A stretch of DNA of 64,000 bases from Monoplex corrugatus (taxonomy: Eukaryota; Mollusca; Gastropoda; Littorinimorpha; Ranellidae). This document shows positions 24,005-34,288 of this stretch, piece by piece (positions within the stretch are counted from its first letter, which is position 1; the number at the start of each line of letters is the position of its first letter). The stretch lies in assembly GCA_030674185.1 (NCBI GenBank), contig JAPXFY010000015.1, forward strand, positions 25,649,543 to 25,713,542, in the 5' to 3' direction. A program made the position numbers and the translations under genes. The notes beneath the pieces were generated by a model. The model was given only the letters and a program-made list of their open reading frames with translations. It was not told where the DNA came from and did not search any database.

Positions 24005-27000
24005 CAAGACAATAGGAATGTTTACTTAGAATACAAACTTCAAGACACAGCATTTCCCAGCCAGATGTACATAAATGAAAACTTGCAATAAATGCAGACT
24101 TGATACAATGTGATTGTCTTGATTAAACCTAAATGATTAAAAAAACAACAACAAAAACGAAGGTTATAATAAACAATACTTGTAAACTGTGACTGTCTTG
24201 AATAATATGTGTAATTTGGAAGACCAGACCATTATAAAAATTCTTCACATGGGTTTAAACTGCTTGAAAATGAAATGAAGAAAAAAAAATTAAACTAAAC
24301 CAAACCAAACCAAATCAAAACACAAAATAAACGTAATAACTTGAATTGACTACAAATCAAGCTAAATCAAATCACACAATAAAACAAAATAAATTTAATG
24401 ATTTATAATAAAAATCAAAAACCAATATGGCTAGGGAGTAAAAGAAATTACAGAAAACATTCAGATTTTCAGATGATATGGCATCCTCCTGAATTTAAAT
24501 TAATTAGCAAAACCATGATTATGATATATTCTCAGAAGTGAAAAATGCTATTTACAATTCAGACAAAGATCTATTCCTCCAATTGGCAGAGTCACAGTTT
24601 TAAAGTACCCTCTATGAACTGAACTTACACATTTGTTGCCTGATCCACCTGTCGACTTTATACACAAGTTACATATTTTTTTTCTGATTGTATCGAGTGG
24701 AAAATAGGACAAAATCAGAAGAAAGACTGCCACTAAAAGCATAAAGCAATATACCAGGTATACAAATATATATGCCTTGAAACTTCCATGGATAAGAAAA
24801 TTTAAAACTTCAAACCATAAAAAGTAAAGTGTTGCCAACAGAACTGTATCCATTTCTGAAAACAATGAATACTATGGACCACTGTTTGCTTCATATTTTA
24901 TAGTTTGCTTCATATTTATAGTTTGCTTCATATTTTATAAGGAACAGTCCGTTTCTGGCCTATACATTTCAGGCCTACATGTCCTCAATCAAACAATAGC
25001 TAACAAACAAAAAAAAAAAAAACAAAAAAAAACAGAAACAAAACAGAACAGAGTGTAATAATACATGTACAAGGGACTCTATTGAATCTTTCCAATGGAA
25101 ATGTTGTGTCTGGAATTCCTAAAACTGAATAGATCATCTAATCAACAAAAATGCAAGAATATCTATAACCTTAAAATTTCATGAAACCTTGTACTGTAAA
25201 TCACTGATCAAAATGTAAAAACATGCAAGATCAGTTATCTATAAATGCAAAACTGATAAAAGAGTTCCAACTGTAACTTACTTTCTAGATTACTACATAT
25301 GGGATAAAAAAAATCAACACAATAATGCCAAAATAATCAAAACTGAACACCACAACGCCAAAATAAATTTTTGCCTGTCTGATTTTAATACTGAATGAAA
25401 CAACTTCATCTCAGTGTCGACTTTTCAACAGAGAACAGGTTTACCTTCACGGGTGTCCATAATTTTGATGCTCACAATTAATTCACTGCTGTTAAAAATA
25501 CTGTTTTGCAAGTTTTGTGTATGCTGCTTTTTGTTTGTGTCAGCATTATATATGAATTTAAACCATTCTCTGTTACCACAATGAAGACTGTTAACATAAG
25601 CTGATCTTGGTTATTGTAAAACAAAGTGAACTGATTAAAAATGTTTTTAAAAAATCAAATCAAATCAAATCAAATTAAAAAAAAAAAAAAGGACTGACAA
25701 AGCATGCAACCATTATCTCAAATGCAGTCTCAAATACAACACAAACCAAATCACATTTGAAAATCAAATCAAATGACTGGTAAGTCCAATTTGATGACTT
25801 CAACATGCATAAAACCATACAAATGTTGGACATAAAAACTTCTGAGCAGCTGTTGTGATTTACAATCATGTATCAAGGTAGAAAGTTCTTTAAAAAAAGA
25901 AGAATACAGACACAGCACTTTTCAATGCAATGCAGGAATCTTGTTTATATCACGTATTATCATGTACTGTTCTTGTATAGCACTATTCTTCCAACGCAAT
26001 TAGACTCAATGCATCTTACCCATACCCAGTCTTTTACGGGGAGCATGGAGAACTCAAACTGTTAGGTCAGCTGTGTTGTTGCACAGATCACTTGTTTATA
26101 AATATTATGCAATAGTTAACCCTTGACAGCCATATGAATAATAAATGCGTGTGTTAAAGTACTTAAAATGAACAGTTTTATGTCACTGCAATTTGTGAGT
26201 TTAAACTTAGAATCTTCCCTGTCCATGAATGATACCTCTCTGTAACTTTACAATGAAAGAATGCTGTTCGTTACATTTAACTTTACTGGACATCCAGATT
26301 CGCAATGCCAAGTTCTATCATTCATCGCCAATGAAGCGCCAACTGTGTAGTACAATTATATGGACATATACATGTTGATCGGTCACAATTTGCACAGATC
26401 TGCATTTCAAGTAGGCAGAAAGGCAGTGGAGGTGCCAGGCAATAAGAGACTACTGTTTAATACTGATTTCTTTATAACAAAATGATTCAATAAATCTCAG
26501 ACATTAATACTGATGAATGTGATTAAACTAGGCAAACTACCAGGTAAGAAGAACATGACAAAAAAGGTAAATGGAAACAAATAAAGGTAAATGGAATGAG
26601 AGGAAGATGGCACCTGCACAGCAGTATCCATATCAGGACTATAAGAGTAATGCCTGATCAAACAGAATCTGGAGAAACAGCACTCCATCAACTCCAAAAT
26701 CATGGCAACATCACCACACCTAACATACTGCTGCTGTATCCGCCTCCCCTATCCCTCAAACATATAAATGGTAAAATCTGTCCGCTATTGTATCACATCA
26801 TCTCCCCCCCCCCCCCCCCCCCACCACCTCTGTGGCCACACCACTTACATGATTAGACAATAAGAAAAGAGAAGATTGTTACATCTCATGAACAGGGCCA
26901 GTTAACCATACACAGTTGGTTAGATTTTTTTTCTGAATAGACCTTAGCCGCCCGCATGAAGTCTAGTGAGCACCCCACATTTTGTATATATATACTTTTA

Positions 27001-27060
27001 AAGAGACAGCTGCTCTACCAAATTTCCACTTGATCTCTGGCTAAAGAAGATCACACAACC
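24005..27060. other. No gene recognised
   Basis: AT-rich, with short A-tracts, an AAATC repeat (25655-25675), a run of about 16 C (26806-26822) and a short R3-like fragment (26009-26090). The part nearest 27.3 kb may include the TTC36 3' UTR. Confidence 0.4.
24888..24945 (+). repeat. Short tandem TTTGCTTCATATTTTATAG repeat
   Basis: About three copies of a ~20-bp unit (GTTTGCTTCATATTTTATA). Confidence 0.6.
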
Positions 27061-27084
27061 AACAAACTAACTAACAGAAAGAAA

Positions 27085-27260
27085 TAAACTGGCCATTTTG
27101 GTCTTTTTAGATAAAATCAAATCTGAAAACCAGCAAACAAACAAACAAACAAAAATAAAGAAAACAGTCATCTTGGTCTCTTTAGATAAAACAAAATTAA
27201 AATCAAATAAACACATCTGCCATATCGATCTCTTTCGACAAAAAACAAAAACAAAACCCA
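27085..27260 (+). repeat. Three imperfect ~60-75-bp repeats, A-rich
   Basis: GCCATTTTGGTCTTTTTAGA, GTCATCTTGGTCTCTTTAGA and GCCATATCGATCTCTTTCGA recur, each followed by A-rich sequence with AAACAAACAAAC-type stretches. The segment lies just downstream of TTC36. Confidence 0.5.
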
Positions 27261-27359
27261 AAGCCGAAAGTAAAAATCAATCAACTGACCAAACTAAAAT
27301 CAGACAACAGAACGCAGTTTTGAGAAAAAACAAAATAGTATAACCCATACAGAGATCAT

Positions 27360-27520
27360 TCATTGGGTGTCCTGGCCAGCACGCAGTTTGGCCATAACTT
27401 CACCCAGCATCTGGTTGCAAAGAGCAGCATAAGGGTTCAACGCCACCACCATCTGTTTGGCAAACTCATTGCCTAGGTGAGCTGCAGCTTTGAAATCATC
27501 CAAGGCGCCTTGTTCATCTC
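27360..27520 (-). CDS. TTC36: TTC36 exon 4 (stop codon)
   Basis: The acceptor is GTTACAG|GAGATG. The exon encodes helix B of TPR3 and the C-terminal tail, and stops at TGA (27362-27360). The conserved-looking NPYAALCNQML stretch lies here. I did not fix a polyadenylation site for this gene. Confidence 0.92.
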
Positions 27521-27915
27521 CTGTAACACATAATATAACAAGAATTAACAAATAATAATCAAAATAAACAAATAACTAACTTTCACCCTCACCAATCCAT
27601 TCTCTGTGAGAAGCACTAGAGACAATTTACTGATGATTTTTCTTCACCTCTCTCTGCTCTATGCAGACACCTGTGAAGCACTGAAATCCACCTCTCTCAT
27701 CATTTTGACGATGTCCTTCCACTGCTTCTTTGGTTTGCCTTTGTTCTTTGTGCCTCCTAGTAATCCTTAACACTGAATGGTAAATTCAGACAAAAACTAT
27801 CCCTTTTTACAGAAACATAAAGAAGTATAATGCATGCCATGAAATAAATTTATGCATATATAGTGTAGAATTATAAGCTGAACTGTATACATGCACAATA
27901 CATGCATGTGCGCAT

Positions 27916-27958
<43 letters not shown>

Positions 27959-30900
27959 CACACTCTCTCTCTCTCTGTCTCTCCTCTCTCGCACACGCAT
28001 GTGCACAGAACGTGAAAAAAAAAGGAATCACATACCACAAAATTGTTTGATGAGAGCTCTCTTTGTGTGTGAAGTTTATTTTTTAATGGATCTCATTTGC
28101 AAACAGGTTTTTTTTTCTTTCATACAGTATTGCACATCCTTCACTAGTCTTTTTCTTTTTCTGTGCTTTGAATTTGTCCTTTTTCCCCCTCTCTCTCACA
28201 TTTTTCTCTTTTTTTTATGGGTTTTTTTTTTTCATTCTTTCATCTTTTTTTTCTATTTCATTCCCCCCTTTTTTCCAACTCTTTATTCATCTTTCATATA
28301 TGTATTTTTGAACACGGGATAGGTGATGTGTTTGTACAGCCAGAACAAGCAACCTGGGATCAATGCGACTGAGGTGGCACAGAAGTTAGGACAGAAAAAC
28401 CAAACCAAATCAAAACAGAAAAACCAAAAACATACCCTCCCCCACCACATCCAAACAAAAAGCCAACAAAAAACCCCAACAACATTGTATAAAAGAAATC
28501 TAACCACACACACACGCACGCACGAACGCACGCATGCACAGCGCGCGCTCGCACACTACACAGCACCACACATGCACATACACACGCATGCATAATTTCA
28601 ACACGCGCACACACACACGCACGCACGCACGCACGCAGCACACACACACACACACACAACAGACAGTAAATTGAAAAGAATCCCCTACCTTCCAAACGTC
28701 TGATCAGAGCTCTCTGCGTATAGGCCTGACAGGCAGACTTGCCCTCCCCTTTACTCAGTGTCACTGCCATATTCAGATCATCCATTGCTCCTGTAATCAT
28801 ACAAAACAACATGATGGGCACAATACATCAGTGGATACACAAATGCTAGCCTATATTCATGCACATTTTCACACACATAGTGACATACTATTACTAACTA
28901 GACAGACATGTACATGTATACACACAATTCTCTTTAACACTCATCTCTTTCTCAGACATAATTGGAAAGAGGGTTTATTTTGTTTTCAAAGAGAAAGGCA
29001 AGAATGGCTTGACCATCTTGCCTTTTCTGTGCTTTCAGACGCATTTTTTCTTCTTTATTTTATTCTAATTGGTTTGAACTTTTGTATATATCTGCACAAT
29101 GGTCTGGAATGCCAACAGTCTATGTTTAATTGCTGTATTAAATCCTCATTATCACTGAATCAGTATCATAATTGTTGTTTGAAAATGTCGACTGGATTCT
29201 ATGTTCTGTTGAAATTATGATTTAATAAATCAATTATATCATACTTTCAACAGACAAACAACCAACCCATCTTTTAAATCACAAAGTGCTGCAAACAATA
29301 TGTAGTAGCATAAACTCTTTATGAACACTTCAAGAAATAGATTTCAGTCCCTTTTGTATTAAATGTAATGCAGCCTACACTGGCTACAAACTTGTAAACA
29401 ATGCAACATGTATCAAGATAGTCTGAAATCACCTTCAAGACCGATTCAGAACCTAATTTTCAACTTTACATTCAGAAACAACAAAGAATTCTCAGTCTCA
29501 TTTTACATTAATTTAAAGATCAAAGCAGGCACCATACAAGTGGCCTTAAGTATGGGAATCCTCTGCACATGAACTTTTTTGGCTGTGTAGATATCATTCA
29601 GTTAGACTAGAGAGCGGACAAAACAGAACAAAATAAAATTAAGATAACAAAACCCAACTAAACTAAAGCAAAATAAAACTGAAATTCACACACACACACA
29701 CACGCTCTTCACCTTTCGTGTCACCCATCAGTCGCAGGGCCTGGGCACGGTTGTTGTATGCAGATGGCCAGTGAGGCGCCACCTGGACAGCCTGGGAAAA
29801 GAAATTTAGTGCCATCTCTACGTTTCCTTCTTCAGCAGCGTTGACCCCTTCCAACTCGAGAGCCTTTGCCTGCACCACGCTGGCATCTTCTGCGACACCT
29901 GGTAAAGGAGAAAATAAATATTCAGCTATTTCTGGGAATACAGATTGAGATTTGTTTGTTTTTTGCTGCCCCATTTTTAGCACTGCTCCTGTGTATGAGT
30001 CCACTTATATTCCAAGAGCAGAGACCCGTTTACAGAAAACTGATACACACACACACACACACGCACGCACACACACAAACACACACACACACATACACAC
30101 ACACACACACACAATCATATCCATATCGGCATATATGTATATATTCACTATCATCATCCATACAATGATACATGTATTAGCCACCATCTTCCATCCTGGC
30201 CCATCTTCCACCTCATATAAAGAAACAAAGTCAAAAAAATCAAACACTACAACAATGAATTAACTATGGCCCCCTAACAGTCAAATCCACATCTCCTACG
30301 TTCAACTCAGTCAAGCTGTTCCACCTACATTCTGGCGCTGCACAACCTTAGTTCAAAGCTACTGCGTCTGCATTTTGGTGGAAAGCTTTTTTTTCTTCTT
30401 TTTTTAAGCTTGTATGAACTGAAATCAAAGAGAATTAATCCTGTTTCAAGATCTTTAAACAGTTTTGTAGCAGTTCTTTCCCATTAAATATTATTCTACT
30501 GTATATATACCACTGTACAAAAGTCTAAATTGAGCCACGGCAACCAGGTTCCCAGAACCTTGTGTTTCAACATAGTGATTGACACACAGGCAAAAGTTTC
30601 ACAGTGTAATGTGAAACTGCGACTGTTTTTGCCTTTCTCCATAACCAGTATTCCCAGTGGTGCAGAAAAATTGAATACAATTAAGTATGGTATGTAAGTA
30701 AATCACAGTCACACTGCACCAGGAAATTTTCATATTTCAGCCTGCGCATAGATTTTTGGATTACTTTTAACAGGAAAGCTATCACCAATGTTCATTGTAA
30801 AATGTAATGTAAGTTAAAACATTTAAAAAGTTCATTTCTTTTGATAGTGATACATACAGGCTTTGACTTTGAGTTCATTTCTTTTGATACATAGGCCTAT

Positions 30901-31550
30901 ACTGGCTATAGGCTTTGTTGTTGTTTTGTCATGTTTGAGCCAAAATTGTGTGACTTGAGTGCTGTGACTCCCAACTCACAGTAAGCATTTTAACCAACTG
31001 GCCACTTTTAAAAAAAACAAAAAACAAACAAACAAAACAAAAAACGTGGTCCCGCTGAAGGTCGAATCGCGACCCCTGCGTTACAGTTACCACCACAAAA
31101 ATGAGCACTGCACTCTTCTTACCAACTAAGCGAACGAGGTCATTCAATTGTGGCTTGAAGTCGAACACACGTCCCTTAAATTACAAGCATGGCGCTCTAA
31201 CCAACTGAGTCTAGAACATCTAATAGACAATGAAAACAGAGAGACAGGTTCAGCCAGGTAGCCATAAATGAAAACATTCATTAGACTACGCCAATGGCAC
31301 GGCCGTAATAATGATTATTACGGTCATCAGAAATGTAGACCTAATTTTGAACTAGAGGCTAGACTCTACATCGCGATCGTGATAAAGAACCACTTAAATT
31401 AAGAAAATTCTTACTTTCTGAAAGTTCTGGTTGTCCAATTTCTTCATTTATGTCGCTCGACGGCAATCCTGGGTTGAATATGCGACTCAGAATTGCCTTG
31501 TCACGTCGTGAAATTTCACCAACATCTTCGGATTTTTTAGTGCTCTCCAT
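27360..31550 (-). CDS. TTC36: TTC36-like tetratricopeptide repeat protein, 4 exons, complete
   Basis: The coding exons, in order, are 31550-31415, 29898-29713, 28790-28689 and 27520-27360. Together they give 585 nt, or 194 residues plus TGA. Every intron has GT..AG ends and interrupts the codon after its first base, so the frame is kept throughout. Three TPR units are visible at about residues 57-90 (ALELEGVNAAEEG start), 91-124 (AYNNRAQALRLMGD) and 128-161 (AYTQRALIRRLEGD). A conserved-looking tail follows, NPYAALCNQMLGEVM (170-184). The length is close to vertebrate TTC36 (about 190 residues), and the three-TPR layout and NPYAALCN tail are what I recall for that family. TPRs mediate protein-protein contacts; TTC36 is described as a small HSP70-binding-type TPR protein, but partners cannot be read from the sequence. 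No signal peptide or membrane segment is seen, so it is probably cytosolic. The ATG at 31550 is the only in-frame start in exon 1. The gene is divergent from SZRD1. Family assignment is strong; one-to-one orthology is inferred. Confidence 0.92.
27916..28000. repeat. (AC)n-(CT)n in TTC36 intron 3
   Basis: (AC)n at 27916-27962 followed by (CT)n. Confidence 0.93.
28505..28662. repeat. (AC)n/(GCAC)n-rich tract in TTC36 intron 3
   Basis: Interrupted AC and CGCA repeats with a GCGCGC core. Confidence 0.92.
28689..28790 (-). CDS. TTC36: TTC36 exon 3 (end of TPR2, start of TPR3)
   Basis: The acceptor is GATTACAG|GAGC and the donor is GGAAG|GTAGGG. The 102-nt exon encodes GAMDDLNMAVTLSKGEGK and the first helix of TPR3. 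The phase is 1 on both sides, so skipping it would keep the frame. The downstream intron holds the (AC)n/(GCAC)n tracts at 28.5-28.66 kb and 27.9-28.0 kb. Confidence 0.92.
29713..29898 (-). CDS. TTC36: TTC36 exon 2 (TPR1 and start of TPR2)
   Basis: The acceptor is TTTACCAG|GTGTC and the donor is CGAAAG|GTGAAG. The 186-nt exon carries the whole of TPR1 and helix A of TPR2. The phase is 1 on both sides. Confidence 0.92.
30044..30113. repeat. (AC)n-rich tract
   Basis: Interrupted AC (ACGCACGC, AAAC, ATAC breaks). It lies about 145 bp upstream of TTC36 exon 2, within intron 1. Confidence 0.92.
30950..31215 (-). repeat. Three tandem tRNA-like relics
   Basis: On the minus strand there are three modules. 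The first (31210-31145) reads CTCAGTTGGTTAGAGCGCC, with a CTTGTAA anticodon-like loop and GTGTTCGACTTC. The second (31139-31055) reads GCTTAGTTGGTAAGAAGAG, then GGTCGCGATTCGACC. The third (31012-30955) reads GGCCAGTTGGTTAAAATGC. None folds as an intact tRNA by eye. They are probably degenerate tRNA-derived SINE heads, all inside TTC36 intron 1. Confidence 0.5.
31415..31550 (-). CDS. TTC36: TTC36 exon 1 (start codon)
   Basis: The exon encodes residues 1-45 plus the first base of codon 46. It is a charged N-terminal segment (MESTKKSEDVGEISRRDKAI...) containing AILSRIFNPGLP, which resembles the N-terminal motif of TTC36 proteins. The donor is GAAA|GTAAGA. The following intron (31414-29899) is about 1.5 kb and holds three tRNA-like relics and an (AC)n tract. 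Confidence 0.88.
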
Positions 31551-31799
31551 TTCTCCGCATCAACAGTCGAGAATTGTAGAGTCTATGACAAAACGAAAGT
31601 CGGATGTCGTTATTTTTCAAGGTAATATTCCACACAGGAATTGATACTGAACAATTCTCTGGAAAACACCGAATACTGAATAATTCTCTGGAAAAAACAC
31701 AAACACATGGTTCAAATGATGAAACTATGATTATTTTTGTTTACTTCTTTTAATGAGTTCTCAACGTTTTTACGTCAACTCCCAATCAGTCTGCTCACC
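31551..31799. promoter_or_regulatory. Putative bidirectional promoter, TTC36 / SZRD1
   Basis: These 249 bp lie between two divergent start codons, so both 5' UTRs and the core promoters must share them unless upstream non-coding exons exist. No TATA box is evident. A CCAATCAG element lies at 31782-31789, only about 10 bp from the SZRD1 ATG. The SZRD1 start itself sits in ATGATGGCGGAGG, which resembles a YY1-type GATGGCGG site often found around starts of TATA-less housekeeping genes. The sequence is not strikingly CpG-rich. The promoter role is inferred from layout. Confidence 0.6.
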
Positions 31800-31859
31800 A
31801 TGATGGCGGAGGATTCTGGAGACGTTCTCGGTAGCTGGGAAGATCAGGTGGACAGCGGG
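31800..31859 (+). CDS. SZRD1: SZRD1 exon 1 (start codon)
   Basis: The exon encodes residues 1-20 (MMAEDSGDVLGSWEDQVDSG). The donor is CGGG|GTAAAT at a codon boundary (phase 0). Confidence 0.9.
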
Positions 31860-33601
31860 GTAAATCACTGAACAGTTAATGGTTTGATTAGTCATTGTTT
31901 TAATACATTAGGAAAATCAGTGAAAATTGGGATTTTAAAGGATTCAGTCTCATGCCTAAGAGGGTTGACTCCAGTTTGTCCAAATTCACTTGTGGTGAGC
32001 ACTCGATAATCACAAGCCTACTCGGATTCAGGATTGTCTGTGAATTGGAGGACGAGCTAGTAGATTCGACCCTATGTGTAGATTTAGTGAGTCGTCTGCT
32101 GACCACTGGACAGCTGACCTCCAAATTCCAGCACATTTAATCTTAGGATATGGGTCAATACGCGGAAATGATTCAGGTAACGGGCTACTCGCTAGCTAAC
32201 ACTCACGATTCCGACTCGCCGACTAACAGTTCACCAAAACACACACCCTCCCCCCTGTAGATTTAGTTTAGAAGCCCTCTTCTGGTTTTGACGTTAATTA
32301 TTACAGTCATTTGTAAATTATATCTTCATTCTAAGTCACTGTTGTGACGTGGGCCAACATTTTATACTCAAATGAAAATTCATTTTTAGTTTGCCCATCA
32401 ATAGTCAAATGTAGACCTATTCAGAAACATTGACTTTTACTTTTTTGTTGTTGTTGTCACTATGGATTTACCATGTGAACTTTGGGCTGCTGTCCCCATT
32501 GAAAGCACACTACACACCTTTCTTTCTCTCTTTATTATGGCAAGGTTATTCAGCTCTCTTTATTTGGAAATCATGGATGGGCCTCACTCTAGTCTTGCTG
32601 CTTTTTTATTTTTATTCTTTTTTTTTAAAAAAACTATCATCCTTTATTATTCACTGATTTAATGATAAAGAGGTACGTCTGCAATGATCAGCCAAATTAA
32701 GTACCGTACTGAGCAAACAGACTTTCATTATCAATCCAATATATATTGGGATAATATGTAATGTATAGCATCCATGGATACTGTTTAGCTTTTATTGTCA
32801 GTAACTGTTTACTCTTTAGTGTCAATCTTGATTTACTTTTTTTACAGCTTCTGGATGAGCGACTCAAAAAGATCACCGTTTCAAATACTGCAAGCGAGGA
32901 AAGGTAAGGAGATACCAGTAATTGAAAACAGTATTCCTTAACAGTGCCATACTTTTAAAAAAATGCCTTGTGATGGAATTTATCAAGTGTCTGTGCGTAA
33001 ACGGGTGTGTTAATGAATTCTTGAGGTTCTGCCTAAGTAATCATCATCTTTGTGCATTGTTGCTTGCTTGAAGGGACCTCATGGAGTGAGCACTGTTTTA
33101 TCTGATGTGATGATCATGTAGATTTGCGTTATATTGCATGGTGCCATGCTTTGTTAGAAGTTGACTGCACCTGTCTTGTCTGGTCTTGTTGTGTTAGATT
33201 CATGTTATGATTACAACAAGAAAGGGGTGGAGGAAAGAAGGGAAACGCTGGTGGCTCGTCACTTCCAGACCCCTGGACACTCCATTGAACACCAGAGAGT
33301 CACAGCCATAGAACAAATCCAAACAGAAGATCCAAACTGGAGGAAAGAAAGAGAAAGGTTTTGGAGACACAAACTGCGCACCAACTACCCTCAAGGATTG
33401 AATGTGTGGGACTGACTCCAACCCTTCTCATGGTCCAATCTGCATGAGCTGCAACTGTACAGTGCCCAAAGGAAATCCCGCTCGACGCAACGAGGGAAGG
33501 AAGGACAATTTTACCTGTTAGCACACCCTTCACTTTAGCATGAGTGTGAGTGTGGGTGCGCGTGTGTGTATGTGTGTGTGGGTGCGTGTGTGAGAGTAGT
33601 G

Positions 33602-33641
<40 letters not shown>

Positions 33642-33737
33642 TTGTGGGTATGTGAATGTGTGTGTGTGTGTTTGTGGGTATGTGAATGAATGTGTGTATA
33701 AGTGTGCGGAGGTGGGTGCGGACTGTGTTTTGTGGGT

Positions 33738-33781
<44 letters not shown>

Positions 33782-34226
33782 GGTGTATGGCACACAGCAT
33801 GACATCATAAAAATGACGCACAATAAAAATGACGCACAATATTTGTACTTTTAACTTCGTAATAGCTATGCTTTGTTGTTAGTCGACATTCTGAGTTTAC
33901 TTGAGAAAGACATTAAAGTCGATAATTTGACCCCTTTACAACAAAGTGTTCGACTGTTGTGCACAGTAAGAAATGTTATGATTCTATTTTTGTTTTTCTG
34001 GCTCCAGTTGACAGCAGGCCTGGTACCTGTGACACCAGCCCTTTCTATTTAAGTAACACATTTTTTTGTTTCCTTGTTTGTTTGTTTTTATATTAAAGTA
34101 ATATAGTAATTGAATTAGTATGTTTTATTCTTATATCCAGTTACATGTAATGATGTATTTTCTGGGGGGCTGATATATAGTGATAGGTAATGTGAGACAG
34201 AATGAAAACGTCTTTTTTTATTTTTT

Positions 34227-34288
<62 letters not shown>

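Noticed and set aside
27640..27780. Possible RTE-like LINE fragment on the minus strand
   Set aside because: A faint resemblance only (EGHRQNDERGGFQCF-like text); too short and diverged to support.
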